64,000 nt of DNA from NCBI GenBank assembly GCA_005223185.1, contig NJBN01000004.1, positions 62,001 through 126,000 on the forward strand, read 5' to 3'. Within the stretch, counting starts at the first letter, position 1. Each line of letters opens with the position of its first letter. The stretch is from a candidate division LCP-89 bacterium B3_LCP (GTDB taxonomy: Bacteria; Electryoneota; B3-LCP). A program made the translations under genes and the position numbers. The notes under the pieces were generated by a model. That model saw only the letters and a program-made list of their open reading frames with translations, searched no databases and was not told the DNA's origin. Positions 1 through 9,645 of the stretch are shown piece by piece.

Positions 1-463
1 TTATAGCTTTTTCCAGAACCTCTGGTTTCAGTTTGAAATCGGGATAGGTATCCAGGAAAACCGGCTTCCCGCCAGCTAAGCGAATCATGTATTTATACAT
101 GACGAAATAGGGATCGGGAATAAGTACTTCATCGCCGGGGTTAACCAACGACAAAGTGGAAAGCACCAGCCCTCCGGAAACGCCCGCAGTTACCAGTATC
201 TCTTCAAATGGAAAGCCTCTTTCTCGCAGATGTTCAGCGATAGCCTGGCGGAGTGGTGGAATACCCTGCGTGGGCGTGTATTTATTATAACCCTGATCCA
301 TGGCATTCCGGGCAGCCTGTTTAATCCGGTCAGGCACGTCAAAATCAGGTTCTCCCATAGTCAGATTTATGGGATTTTTTGCCTGGGGAACCCTGTCGAA
401 AATCTTGCGGATTCCTGACGGCTCGATGCCCTGAATGCGCTGTGCTAAATATTTTTCTTTCAT
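1..463 (-). CDS. Class I/II pyridoxal-phosphate aminotransferase, N-terminal part (cut by window edge)
   Basis: The reverse strand reads from an ATG at 463 to the left edge without a stop: about 154 residues of a fold-type I aminotransferase. It begins MKEKYLAQRIQGIEPSGIR, followed by the family's typical NLTMGEPDFDVP segment, a YTPTQGIPPLRQAIAEHL segment, and the glycine-rich VTAGVSGGL and NPGDEVLIPDPYF blocks that shape the cofactor pocket. The catalytic lysine would lie further left, outside the window. The family (aspartate aminotransferase-like) transfers amino groups between an amino acid and a 2-oxoacid in the cytoplasm; the substrate cannot be told from this part. No clear Shine-Dalgarno sequence is visible. 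Function is secure at family level only. Confidence 0.88.
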   Translation of the reverse strand, partial: MKEKYLAQRIQGIEPSGIRKIFDRVPQAKNPINLTMGEPDFDVPDRIKQAARNAMDQGYNKYTPTQGIPPLRQAIAEHLRERGFPFEEILVTAGVSGGLVLSTLSLVNPGDEVLIPDPYFVMYKYMIRLAGGKPVFLDTYPDFKLKPEVLEKAI

Positions 464-629
464 AACAGTGAATTAAAGATACATTCCGTCTTTAAGATAG
501 GAAAGATCGCGGATCGAAACAAGTGTTTTTGGTTGTTTTGCGGACGATTCGTAGTCGGGGTCTGGGGCGACCTCGACTACGAGATTAGGCTCAGGGATAC
601 CATAGGCACAGGCGACCCCGAGAATGGGA

Positions 630-663
630 TAAAAAAAGCGATCCCACATTAGCGGAATCGCTT
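630..663 (-). terminator. Intrinsic terminator of the C25 protein gene
   Basis: Read on the minus strand just past the stop at 688, AAGCGAT (663-657) pairs with ATCGCTT (642-636) and is followed by an uninterrupted run of T (637-631). A second, 9-bp perfect inverted repeat (TCGTAGTCG 549-557 with CGACTACGA 574-582) lies further downstream in the same gap; it has no T-run. Confidence 0.75.
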
Positions 664-687
664 CTTCTGAATTCTGACTTCTGGATT

Positions 688-3600
688 CTACTTCACCAAC
701 ATCATCTTTTGGGTGGCTGAAAATGCACCTGACTGCATGCGGCAGAAGTACAATCCCGATGCCATCCCGGTGGCGTTCCAGGTAACTTCGTGAATACCGG
801 CTTCACGCATCCCTTCAACCAGCGTAGCCAAAACTCTCCCCTGTATATCGAAGACCGTCAATTTCACCTTAGCAGTATGCGGAAGCGCAAAGGCAATGGT
901 AACGGTTGGATTGAAGGGGTTGGGGTACACCCCATTTATTGAAAATTCATCAGGAAGCACTTGATTAGCTTTTACGGATTCTCCGGCAAAAAACGGTTCT
1001 CCGTAGTTGAACCAACCTGAAGTCCAATCCTCAGATCCGTCTTCACCTGATTTCTGGAAATCGAAACTGTCCTGATTGTAAACTGTACCGGGATATGTGC
1101 CAACATAGGCGTTATAGGTGTAATCACCTGCCGGAGCACCTCCAGGGACTGCCTGGCTGCGATCCCTGTTGGTGGACCAGTTAGCTAAGAATGGGAAACC
1201 GAGAACCGGGCCCAAGGTGGGACCGTAAGTGGAGCCATTGGGTAGTATGACGTCACACCAAATATCTGCGCTGGCGGGATTAGCGCTGTTATTACCCGCT
1301 TCGATGTTGAAGTCAAAGATGCCGCCACTGGATGGGATTACGATGGGTGCTCCCACAGGTGTAAGGGTAACATACAAGTCGTTGCCCGGCAGGGAGTAAT
1401 CCAGAGCTGTGGTGAAGTAATAGGCACGGCTATTCTGCAATTGAGCCGCTGCTGGATCTGAATAGTACGCCCAATATACTATTTCGATGCCATCGGAATG
1501 ATCCGGTTTCTCTATCCCTACGGTTGAATAGGGATTGTCGTAATAAGGTCCATTGACTTCAGTGATCGATTGATACTGGAAGAGAATCGGCCCATCACCC
1601 GTAGGCGTCTGGTGATATACCGGATCGTAGAGGATGATCTGAAATGTCTCTTCAGGTTGGGGTGTACCACGGTTCTTGACTCGAGACCATTCTATGATGA
1701 AACTGTGGTTGTCCACATCTTCCCAGGAACAGATATGTCCACCGGTTGTGATCAGATCATCCCAGAAGGCGGCGATTATACCATTGGGACTCATGCTGGA
1801 GGGTATTGGGTAGTTGGTGAAGTTGGCGTAGGCGGCGTTAGGAGTGGTTGATATCCAGCCATTGCTGCATACTGTGATTGAGTCTGTATCCTCACCATAA
1901 TATGTGAAGGTAAACGGCAGCGAAACAACCACCGACATATCGTCCTCTTCATATGTGTCGTTTATGGGTAATTGCGTACCAGAACCGCCATAATGCGGAT
2001 CAATTTCAATCCAATCGTACAGGGGCGCTTGTGCGTAATTCAAATCAGTATTGTCAAAGCAGTAGTAACCATAGTTGTCAGGTCCCTGGGGATCAGCGGT
2101 GGTTTTAATTCCGAGTTCAATTGTCAGGGTATCTATCTGCAACGCACCTGTTGCACTGGCAAAAACCACTTCAAATTCTGCCGGATGCCCGGGTGGACTG
2201 TCTGCTAATGCAGTAAGGTTGAAAGGATCGTTCGTGCAAGTGGTGGGATCACCTATATTGACCGTACCGAAACTGGCGGTATTGTCATTTACGGTTACCC
2301 AGGGATTCAGAGACGTCATAGTCGCAGTCAGGGACTCAGCATCTTTATCACCCCAGTTTCTAATCGTCAGCAAGAAATCTGCTGTCTCACCAGGGGATAA
2401 AAGTGAATCCGCGCCGGCTGTATAGGCGTAACTTACTTTTATTTCGTAGGATACAACTTCCAGATCCACAAGAGAATTCCAGCTTCCCTGATCGCCGTTG
2501 ACTACTATATCCAAGCTAACTATATGTCCATTGGGGCAGTCTTCAGAGATGGTCAAATCCAGGTCGTCTGAACTGTTTGCGGTGCCCCCGGGAGCTATAT
2601 TCGGAAAGGTTTCATAATCGTCATCCAGCGTAGCATAGTCATCGATGACGTTCGCATTCACGCTCACAGTGGTAGCCGTAATGGTATTGCCGAAATTACT
2701 CAAGACTAAGGGGATCTCTAAAGTTTCTCCGGGGTTAATGATACCGTCACCATCTCCAAAACTGCTGCCTGTATTGTCGTCATCGATAGTATGATCGTAA
2801 TAACCTACTGCCACCTCTTCCTGCACCACATCGAGTGAATCGACTATGGGGTAGTAATTCTGTTTGGTCACAGTTACCTTCACGTTTCCTGTTGCTGATG
2901 CATTTAAAGGGATGGTAACCTGTCCTGATGCATCTGTAAGCCTCACATCATGTATTTCACCCTCTTTATACAGGCAGACAACAGCCTCTTCAACAGGCCC
3001 GATTCCTGGTTCGTTAACAGTTAAACTCAAGGAGTTCTCACCTAAGGGCATGGTATCGGGAACGTCGCATTCCAGGTACTGTATGGCAGAAGTAAATAAC
3101 TCTAATCCGGGATCACCAGCCAGCGCGTTCCAGTAACAATAATTTTCGACAGCCGAGTAATTGAAATTAATGTAGGCGTTATAGATCTCTATCTTGCCAC
3201 GGTTAAGAGCATTCCCTGCCTGCGTTATACCTTCATCGAAGATACCTGCGTAAATACCTACGGCGACCGTATTGTTATATCGTGTAGCCGTTCCAGATGT
3301 AGCAGTTCCCACTGCGGCTATTGCACCCTTGGGCGTTGAGGGGGTGCCGACCACCATGAACTTTTCCATGAAGGATATGCCGGATGTTTTAAAGCCACCA
3401 CTCCCGCAGGTCAGCGTCGTTACGAAAGGCATCATCCTGCCGTTAGTGAAGTTGTCTATATCATTCAAATCAAAATTCTCCATACCCAGATAGCCGCGAT
3501 AATTTAAGTAAGAGACCCCATCGTTGACTGCATTATTGATCGTCTGTGCCACACCGGGACTTCCCATTGAGAACCAGAACGTATCGATCCTGGTATATTC

Positions 3601-4809
3601 CCGCTGAACCATTCTGTCCTTAATCCAGCGGTTGGTCAAAATTGTGGACAGACCTGACCAGGACGATCCAGCTATTAAGCAGCCTTGATGATACCATTCG
3701 TCATGGGTGGTGAAGGGAAGCTTTTCATAATAGAGAACTTTATTGCGCATTACGGCCGCTTCGTAATCATCATAAGCGGGGATTCTACCGACTGCTGCAT
3801 CAGGAAGTAAATCACCACCGTCCAACATTGAATAGGGGTGATCGATACCGTAGCTTCCACTAACCATCGCTCCGGCCGGAAGCGCGTAACTACCGTTTGT
3901 ATCGCCGAAGAGAAGAACGAATTCGGGGGGGATATCCCAATTGTCATAGGCATTCTGTATGATGGCCTTGATGGTGGGTTGGGAAGAACCGGGATTAAAC
4001 GTCTCGAGGACGACGGTATGCCCCTTTCTCTGCTTCCAGTCCAGTAGCAAAGGAAGCAGACCGTTGACAAGTCCGTTGTCATTTTCACAAATAACCAGAT
4101 AGGAGCCTACTTCCACCAAGTCAAGATCAAGCTCTCCCGCGTTCAACACTAAGCTGTCCATGAGCTTTTTCCATGAACGGGATATGGGACGTGGGGGACG
4201 CGTTGTCGCATTGCGTGAATCAGCACCTTCAAAATGAGCAGTTACGCGAAACTTGTGAGCGATGCGAAGTTTTTTAGTTACAGGATTGTAGCTAACAGGG
4301 TTCATTTGGATGGGAGATAATCTGATGCCACGCATGATTGCAGGAGGTCCGGCTGATACCTGTTCCTGGGGGTAAAAAGCATCTTGAGAATAAACTGCCA
4401 GATTTAGCTGTGTTTGTTCAGTTGGATCAGGGTCCTGGACAGGTATTAGTTCGATATCATTTAACGTGGATGATTCCAACATTTCGAATTCGACTCGAAC
4501 GCCGGATCCTCCCGGTATCGCCAGTAGACGGTTGAATGCTGGTATCTCAGGAGCGCCGGTTTCAATACCATAGCTACCTCCTGCTATGCGAATTCGATCC
4601 CAGCTTCTACCATCCAGATATTCATTAGATATTTCAATCTCAGGTAGAAGGATCTCCCACTGGATTTGTGACGCTGTACTCTCGATAATACTAATCTGAG
4701 GACGATCCCCAGTAACATCTGATCGCAGATACACTGTCTCCGCATTAACTGTAATTATCCCAAAAACTAGTATTCCCAAGCAGATAAAGAAACTATAACT
4801 TCGCATCAT
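688..4809 (-). CDS. Secreted gingipain-like (C25) protein with T9SS type A sorting domain
   Basis: A 1373-residue exported protein. The ATG at 4809 is chosen because a GAGG site lies just upstream and a signal peptide follows directly (MMRSYSFFICLGILVFG... cut near VNA/ET); an in-frame ATG at 4836 is possible. Order: C25 pro-region, C25 peptidase domain (about 240-590), several CARDB/Ig-like repeats with regular NPGETLEIPL and SPGETADFLL turns, a further Ig-like module, and a C-terminal sorting domain starting YPNPFNPTVTIAF. In C25 proteases the catalytic dyad is a His in a GHG motif and a downstream Cys. Here the Cys block (TLTCGSGGF) is present but the His block reads NYRGYLGME, with no His. 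It may be an inactive or altered peptidase. It is exported to the periplasm and probably moved by T9SS to the surface. Confidence 0.88.
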   Translation of the reverse strand: MMRSYSFFICLGILVFGIITVNAETVYLRSDVTGDRPQISIIESTASQIQWEILLPEIEISNEYLDGRSWDRIRIAGGSYGIETGAPEIPAFNRLLAIPGGSGVRVEFEMLESSTLNDIELIPVQDPDPTEQTQLNLAVYSQDAFYPQEQVSAGPPAIMRGIRLSPIQMNPVSYNPVTKKLRIAHKFRVTAHFEGADSRNATTRPPRPISRSWKKLMDSLVLNAGELDLDLVEVGSYLVICENDNGLVNGLLPLLLDWKQRKGHTVVLETFNPGSSQPTIKAIIQNAYDNWDIPPEFVLLFGDTNGSYALPAGAMVSGSYGIDHPYSMLDGGDLLPDAAVGRIPAYDDYEAAVMRNKVLYYEKLPFTTHDEWYHQGCLIAGSSWSGLSTILTNRWIKDRMVQREYTRIDTFWFSMGSPGVAQTINNAVNDGVSYLNYRGYLGMENFDLNDIDNFTNGRMMPFVTTLTCGSGGFKTSGISFMEKFMVVGTPSTPKGAIAAVGTATSGTATRYNNTVAVGIYAGIFDEGITQAGNALNRGKIEIYNAYINFNYSAVENYCYWNALAGDPGLELFTSAIQYLECDVPDTMPLGENSLSLTVNEPGIGPVEEAVVCLYKEGEIHDVRLTDASGQVTIPLNASATGNVKVTVTKQNYYPIVDSLDVVQEEVAVGYYDHTIDDDNTGSSFGDGDGIINPGETLEIPLVLSNFGNTITATTVSVNANVIDDYATLDDDYETFPNIAPGGTANSSDDLDLTISEDCPNGHIVSLDIVVNGDQGSWNSLVDLEVVSYEIKVSYAYTAGADSLLSPGETADFLLTIRNWGDKDAESLTATMTSLNPWVTVNDNTASFGTVNIGDPTTCTNDPFNLTALADSPPGHPAEFEVVFASATGALQIDTLTIELGIKTTADPQGPDNYGYYCFDNTDLNYAQAPLYDWIEIDPHYGGSGTQLPINDTYEEDDMSVVVSLPFTFTYYGEDTDSITVCSNGWISTTPNAAYANFTNYPIPSSMSPNGIIAAFWDDLITTGGHICSWEDVDNHSFIIEWSRVKNRGTPQPEETFQIILYDPVYHQTPTGDGPILFQYQSITEVNGPYYDNPYSTVGIEKPDHSDGIEIVYWAYYSDPAAAQLQNSRAYYFTTALDYSLPGNDLYVTLTPVGAPIVIPSSGGIFDFNIEAGNNSANPASADIWCDVILPNGSTYGPTLGPVLGFPFLANWSTNRDRSQAVPGGAPAGDYTYNAYVGTYPGTVYNQDSFDFQKSGEDGSEDWTSGWFNYGEPFFAGESVKANQVLPDEFSINGVYPNPFNPTVTIAFALPHTAKVKLTVFDIQGRVLATLVEGMREAGIHEVTWNATGMASGLYFCRMQSGAFSATQKMMLVK

Positions 4810-5072
4810 CTCATCCTCAATTGAAAATTTGTCCATCAGTTTGTGTCAGGCAAATATGACATCATAACAGAAGTTGGTTTACCACAATGCCAAAATCATG
4901 CCTCAACATCCATTTTTCAGTAATTCATCTCGTATTTACCTACATATAAAGATACGAAATAATTCATAAGAAAGCAAGCGTCTTTTAAAAAACTAAGATT
5001 GACCTCTTTGAGGAAACCTATTTCCCTGATCCTCTTTGAACACATAAACCCCGCACATGCTTGATAAAACAC

Positions 5073-5101
5073 TTGAAACGGGGAGAATATTTTATTATAT
5101 T
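5073..5101 (+). promoter_or_regulatory. Sigma-70-like promoter for the radical SAM gene
   Basis: TTGAAA (5073-5078) and TATATT (5096-5101) are separated by exactly 17 bases. Transcription would start near 5108, giving a leader of about 130 bases before the ATG at 5237. The same TTGA(C/A)-17-TATATT arrangement recurs at five positions in the window. The rest of 4837-5236 shows no gene. Confidence 0.6.
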
Positions 5102-5236
5102 ATAAATTCTTTGTACGGACTGCCAGATAGTATAAGCGTTGTTCGGTTGGAACACAGGCAGTCAGGGATGATGGTTGGCTCTAAGATCCATCAGGAGACA
5201 TTAGAATAGGCAAAGGGTTCTCACACAGGAATTGCT

Positions 5237-6685
5237 ATGGCACGTATTCTCTTTCTACATGAAATACCTTACGAATTCGTCGGCGTAATGAGCCTGGCTT
5301 CATATGCCAAGGCTGCAGGACATGAAGTCGAACTTTTAGTTTATTCGGTTGAGGGCAAGAAATTCTGGAAAAAGGTGGAAGAATTCCGACCGGACGTGAT
5401 CGGCTTTTCCACCATGATTTTCGTTCACTTCCGAACTCTGCCATTTGCACAAGAAGTAAAGAAAAGGTTAGGCGTGCCCATAATAATCGGGGGCCCTTAT
5501 CCCACTTATGAACCCGAAAGAGTCATAGATAAACCTTTCGTTGACGCCATCGTAAGGGGTGAAGGTGAAGAGGCATTAGTGGACATGCTTAACGCATTAG
5601 ATGAAGGTAAGTCTTGGAAAGACATTCCTAATGTCTGGACGAAAGAGAATGGTGAGATAATCCGTAATGCAGTGCGACCTCTACCGCAGGAGATGGATAA
5701 ATTCCCCATTGGGGACCGTTCAATTTATTACAAATACCGGTATCTCAGGGACATCACTACCAAAACTTTCATTACCGGGCGGGGTTGCCCTTTCGACTGC
5801 CATTTTTGCTGGATTCAGGAATTTCACAAACTATACGGCGGTAAATCCAAGCCGGTACGGCGGTTCTCTCCTGATTATATGATCGAAGAGATCGCACAAG
5901 TCGTGGATAAATATCCGTTGAAGAGGATTTATTTTAACGATGATATCTTTATAATCAACAAGAAGTGGCTGCAGGAATTCCTTCCCAAATACAAGGAACG
6001 CATCGGTATCCCCTTTGTATGCAACGTTTACCTGCGTTTAGTGGATGAGGACGTAGTTAAATTGCTGAAGGAAAACGGTTGTGCAGCGGTGATGTTCGGT
6101 ATTGAATCGGGGAACGAACGAATTCGTAATGAAGTCCTGGGGAAGGGTTTAACGGAAGATCAGATATACGACGGAGTGGCATTATTAAAGAAGTATAACA
6201 TTCGCACTCGATCTTTCAATATCATTGGATCACCAACTGAAACCATCGAAAACGCCTTCGAGACTATTAAAATGAATGCTCGTATTAAAGTGGATTTACC
6301 CTGGTGTTCGATCTACCAACCGCATCCAGGAACAACGGCGACACAGATTGCTATTGAGAGCGGAGCACTTCCTGCCGATTTCGACGTGGATCGTGACATG
6401 AAGGGATTGAGCTTGTTTAAAAACAGTTGCCTACAACAACCGGATATAAAGAAACTGGTACGTACCCAGAAACTCTTCAACATCGGAGTGCGGCAACCAT
6501 GGACCATTCCCATTTTACGGAAGATGGTCAATTGGCCCCTGGATTCGCTCTATGAGCTTCTATTCCTCGCAACTTTCTCCGCTCGTTACATGCGTGAAAC
6601 TGACATGAGTTTAAAACAGGTCATGCACACCGGTTTCCTGCAGATTAGAGAGTATTGGAATAAACCTTTCAAACCTAAGGCTTAA
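5237..6685 (+). CDS. B12-binding-domain radical SAM protein
   Basis: A 482-residue cytoplasmic enzyme. The N-terminal third is a cobalamin-binding-like Rossmann region (RPDVIGFSTM, then IIIGGPYPTYEPE and VRGEGEEALVDML). The radical SAM core starts with the cluster-binding motif C184-x3-C188-x2-C191 (GRGCPFDCHFC), followed by FNDDIF and FGIESGNERIRNEVLGKG, which are typical of this class. Such proteins use S-adenosylmethionine and a 4Fe-4S cluster, often for methyl transfer or ring chemistry on lipids and secondary metabolites. The substrate cannot be inferred. It stands alone on the plus strand between genes of the opposite strand and ends at a strong hairpin. Confidence 0.88.
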   Translation: MARILFLHEIPYEFVGVMSLASYAKAAGHEVELLVYSVEGKKFWKKVEEFRPDVIGFSTMIFVHFRTLPFAQEVKKRLGVPIIIGGPYPTYEPERVIDKPFVDAIVRGEGEEALVDMLNALDEGKSWKDIPNVWTKENGEIIRNAVRPLPQEMDKFPIGDRSIYYKYRYLRDITTKTFITGRGCPFDCHFCWIQEFHKLYGGKSKPVRRFSPDYMIEEIAQVVDKYPLKRIYFNDDIFIINKKWLQEFLPKYKERIGIPFVCNVYLRLVDEDVVKLLKENGCAAVMFGIESGNERIRNEVLGKGLTEDQIYDGVALLKKYNIRTRSFNIIGSPTETIENAFETIKMNARIKVDLPWCSIYQPHPGTTATQIAIESGALPADFDVDRDMKGLSLFKNSCLQQPDIKKLVRTQKLFNIGVRQPWTIPILRKMVNWPLDSLYELLFLATFSARYMRETDMSLKQVMHTGFLQIREYWNKPFKPKA

Positions 6686-6690
6686 GGGAA

Positions 6691-6729
6691 TTACCTAATG
6701 TTGCGAACGCCATTCGCAACATTAGGTAA
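6691..6729. terminator. Long perfect hairpin between convergent genes
   Basis: A 17-bp perfect stem: TTACCTAATGTTGCGAA (6691-6707) pairs with 6713-6729 across a 5-base loop. It sits between the stop of the radical SAM gene and the stop of the convergent glycosyltransferase, so it likely serves as a bidirectional terminator. Confidence 0.7.
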
Positions 6730-6746
6730 AATCGGTATTTTTCATT

Positions 6747-7871
6747 TCATAGCCTGCTGTACAAATCCAGAAGCTTCTCCCCTTCGTCCTCCCAACTATA
6801 CTTTTCACGCACAGCCGCATAGCCACTCTTGCTGAAAGCTTCAAGCTGATCTGGCTGCTCTGCCAATTCAGTTATTGCACTGACGAGTTGATCAGGCTCC
6901 GTAGCATCAATAGCTATACCGCAGGAATTCTCTGCAAGAAATCGCTTCCAGATAGGAAAGTCGGTAGCAATTATGGGCAGACCGTAGGTCATGTAATCGT
7001 AGAATTTGGTGGCGAAGGAACCTTCGAAGTTAGGGTGAGGCTGCAGGGGTATGAGCCCGATATGGGCTTTTTGCAGAATTTCGCCAGCTTCTATTAGATC
7101 CAGATAGCCATGTAAACGCAGTTTGTTACCCGTCCTATTAGCAATTTCTTTCAGCTTGATTTCCAGCTCAGGTGGACGTACCTTACCTATCAAATCTAAA
7201 GATGTACCCGGAAACCGTTGAAGTAGTTTAAGTAGAGCCTCAGCCATTATCAAAGCTCCGCGCTCTTCTACTACCGAACCAATGTAAATCAGGCGTAGCG
7301 ATTCTGCTGGGTCGAACTGGTCGTATCGTTCCGTGTAAGGTAAATCTGGAGATGGTAAAATGGCAAAGTTCTTGATAACGTGTATATTTGATCTTTGGGA
7401 GAAGTGTTCAATATAGCTATCTTCAGCCAGGATTACTTCATCAAAGAAATTAGGTGCAAGCGTGATAATTTTACCGAAGAGAAAAGCTGTTGCTTTTCTT
7501 ATTATTTTCGGTATCCATTGACGCCCACCTATCGCTGCTGTGGGGTGTTCGTGAATGTCACAAACGAGTTTCTTATTTCCTACGAGGGCGTAAGGGAGAA
7601 GTATCAGTGCCAATTCCGGGTCATGAAAATGGACGATGTCAGCTTTTGATTTCAGGATGGTAATATAGGCTTTCCACCATAATTTGGGGCGGTCGAAACG
7701 AGTTTTCCAGATTCCCAATGGCTTGAGGTGTACACCGTCAACATCACGTTCAGGACCACTGTCAACGGCAGCTAAGGTAACTTCATGTTGTCTTGCTAAA
7801 GTACAAGCTTGCTTGTGGAAAACGCGTGGGTCATTCCAGCGGTGGACTGTAGTGAGTATCAACACTTTCAT
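6747..7871 (-). CDS. Glycosyltransferase family 4 (GT-B fold)
   Basis: A 374-residue cytoplasmic or membrane-associated glycosyltransferase. The N-terminal part has the VLILTTVHRWNDPRVFHKQACTLA start and HFHDPELAL; the C-terminal part has the donor-binding region with the family motif RLIYIGSVVEERG, then GEILQKAHIGLIPLQPHPNFEGSFATKFYDYMTYGLPIIATDFP, where the glutamate of the EGSF/KFYDYM region contacts the sugar nucleotide. Such enzymes add sugars to cell-surface polysaccharide or lipid acceptors; donor and acceptor are unknown. It overlaps the upstream DprA-like gene by 4 bases (ATGA), so the two are translationally coupled. It is the last gene of a four-gene overlapping operon. Confidence 0.87.
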   Translation of the reverse strand: MKVLILTTVHRWNDPRVFHKQACTLARQHEVTLAAVDSGPERDVDGVHLKPLGIWKTRFDRPKLWWKAYITILKSKADIVHFHDPELALILLPYALVGNKKLVCDIHEHPTAAIGGRQWIPKIIRKATAFLFGKIITLAPNFFDEVILAEDSYIEHFSQRSNIHVIKNFAILPSPDLPYTERYDQFDPAESLRLIYIGSVVEERGALIMAEALLKLLQRFPGTSLDLIGKVRPPELEIKLKEIANRTGNKLRLHGYLDLIEAGEILQKAHIGLIPLQPHPNFEGSFATKFYDYMTYGLPIIATDFPIWKRFLAENSCGIAIDATEPDQLVSAITELAEQPDQLEAFSKSGYAAVREKYSWEDEGEKLLDLYSRL

Positions 7872-8812
7872 GATGAAAAGAGCTCTTCTGTTTTCCTGGC
7901 AATCCTTTGCTTTTCGCTTTCTTCCCAGTTACACTGCAAGGTTGTAATAAGCGCTTTCGGTTTTATTCCGTCAGGTGAGATCTGGGATGCTCCTTTATCT
8001 ATGATTTTTTGGGCAGCTTGATTCAATTCCATACTGCTCTTGAGTACATAAAGTGGAATTCTCAATTTCAGAGCTATCTTTCCAGTCCCTCCCGTTCCGC
8101 CACTGGGTCCTGGTTCGACTAGGACGACTCCATTTGAAAGCGCAGCCAAAATCCGGTTGCGTTGCATGGCACAGCCCTGCGTCCAGCCTTGCTCCGGTAG
8201 AAATTCAGATAGTAACAATCCTTTGCCCTCTTCAAAATGTTTCACCAACTCCTTGCGAAGTCTGGGTTTCAGCACACCTGTGGGGAGAACTACAATCGTT
8301 CCTGGACCGTGGCGTATGGCGGTTAAATGCGCCACCTCATCGACGCCTCTGGCGCCTCCCGAAACTATCACCCAGCCCTGCGATGATACCATTTCACATA
8401 GCTTCGCTATATTGGACAGACTGTCTTCGGAAGCGTTGCGCGATCCGCTGACACCCAAAGAAGGCATCTGCAGCAGCTCTAAGTTACCAATAGCAAATAG
8501 CAGATGTGGCGCTGTGTGGCCTAACAATTTCAATATTTTCCAGGGATAGCGACTGTCCGATGATAGGAGAAATTCAATGTCAAGTTCAGAGCATTGCTGC
8601 AGATCTTCTTCAGCATTTGACCGGGGATTGCGGAATGCTTGAACCTGTTCAGGGGTAAGCTGTAGATCGAACAAAAGTTGGTCGTCCGAAAGTTCGTACA
8701 TCCGCTGCAGGGGGACACCGATGTTTGTAAGCTTTGTCAAAATTAGCCGCAAACTCACCGGGCCCACCAAAGGGAGCCTGAGAAGGTGTAATAAATGTGC
8801 CTCTTCGGTCAT
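7868..8812 (-). CDS. dprA: DNA-processing protein DprA/Smf-like
   Basis: A 314-residue DprA-family protein. The Rossmann-type core is visible in LGVSGSRNASEDSL and GWVIVSGGARGVDEVAHLTAIRHGPGTIVVLPTGV, the family's glycine-rich nucleotide/ssDNA-binding signature. DprA binds incoming single-stranded DNA and loads RecA in natural transformation; in many non-competent bacteria its role is unclear. The N-terminal region (residues 1-90) looks like the HhH/SAM-like extension, and there is no obvious C-terminal winged helix. The start overlaps the upstream phosphoribosyltransferase gene by 4 bases. The neighbouring ComF-like phosphoribosyltransferase suits a DNA-uptake or repair theme, but that is inference. 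Confidence 0.82.
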   Translation of the reverse strand: MTEEAHLLHLLRLPLVGPVSLRLILTKLTNIGVPLQRMYELSDDQLLFDLQLTPEQVQAFRNPRSNAEEDLQQCSELDIEFLLSSDSRYPWKILKLLGHTAPHLLFAIGNLELLQMPSLGVSGSRNASEDSLSNIAKLCEMVSSQGWVIVSGGARGVDEVAHLTAIRHGPGTIVVLPTGVLKPRLRKELVKHFEEGKGLLLSEFLPEQGWTQGCAMQRNRILAALSNGVVLVEPGPSGGTGGTGKIALKLRIPLYVLKSSMELNQAAQKIIDKGASQISPDGIKPKALITTLQCNWEESEKQRIARKTEELFSS

Positions 8813-9645
8813 ACGAAACGTCTCTTCAGTGTTTTGGTCGCTATCAGCACCCGTATTGATCGTGCTTTAGCTTCGCGTAAACTTCGGCAAGTTTCCATTA
8901 TGGTCATACCGCTGTCAATGATGTCATCTATTATAAGGAGGTTCTTGCCAGATATAAACTTTGAATGAACACCTACGGAATTGGCTATGTTGTCCAGTTT
9001 ATCATCAAGAGAAAGACAAAATTTCATCTGAGCTGTACGCCGTTTCTTGAAGATTGCGCTGTTTAAGTAAGGGATGTTATAATCCCTTGCCACCTTTTCG
9101 GCAATATAAGTGGGAAGATCGAATGCTTTGTCCAGGTTTGAGGGAAGAACTGACAAGATTCCGTCACAGGTGCGGTAAAGTGGGTGTCTGTTTATGAACT
9201 CGTTCATCTGTTCGGCGATTAGATCAGCGACAGTTTCACTTCCCCTGGAATGAGGATCAGTGGAGTATGATTTGGCTAATTGCACCCACTGCCCCATCGG
9301 CGTTGACTTCGGCTTTCCACCGTTGCCTGATTTGGAATGCCAACTCAGAGTGAAGCACTCATCTGCATCTGAAGATATACACAAGGTTCTACTAAATGCC
9401 TTAAGGCAGCGTTCCAACGCTTGATGTAGTACTTCAGATAAGTCGGTAATACGCGCGCACCAGTTGTAATTCTTAGCCTTAAGGCCAGATAACAGCTCGA
9501 TATGAATTTCAGGGAACGCTGATTGGAGTTTATGATAATAATCTATGGAACTATCAACCCAGAGTAGCCATGAAGATGGGCTTTGTTGCTTGTTTTCACT
9601 AGTCTCTTGAACCAGACTATAGCGCTTTAATCGCTGGATTTCCAA
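8809..9645 (-). CDS. Phosphoribosyltransferase-domain protein (ComF-like)
   Basis: A 278-residue protein whose C-terminal 100 residues carry a PRPP-binding loop, LLIIDDIIDSGMTIMETCRSL, the hallmark of type I phosphoribosyltransferases. The N-terminal half is not recognised; it holds AEQMNEFINRHPLYRTCDGILSVLPS, which resembles the region before the PRTase fold in ComF-type proteins. The proposed start is a TTG directly preceded by AGGTGATGA, inside the last codons of the CoA-transferase gene. It shares overlaps with both neighbours, so it belongs to one transcript with dprA. Function could be competence-related or nucleotide salvage; the substrate is not visible. Confidence 0.72.
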   Translation of the reverse strand: MEIQRLKRYSLVQETSENKQQSPSSWLLWVDSSIDYYHKLQSAFPEIHIELLSGLKAKNYNWCARITDLSEVLHQALERCLKAFSRTLCISSDADECFTLSWHSKSGNGGKPKSTPMGQWVQLAKSYSTDPHSRGSETVADLIAEQMNEFINRHPLYRTCDGILSVLPSNLDKAFDLPTYIAEKVARDYNIPYLNSAIFKKRRTAQMKFCLSLDDKLDNIANSVGVHSKFISGKNLLIIDDIIDSGMTIMETCRSLREAKARSIRVLIATKTLKRRFV

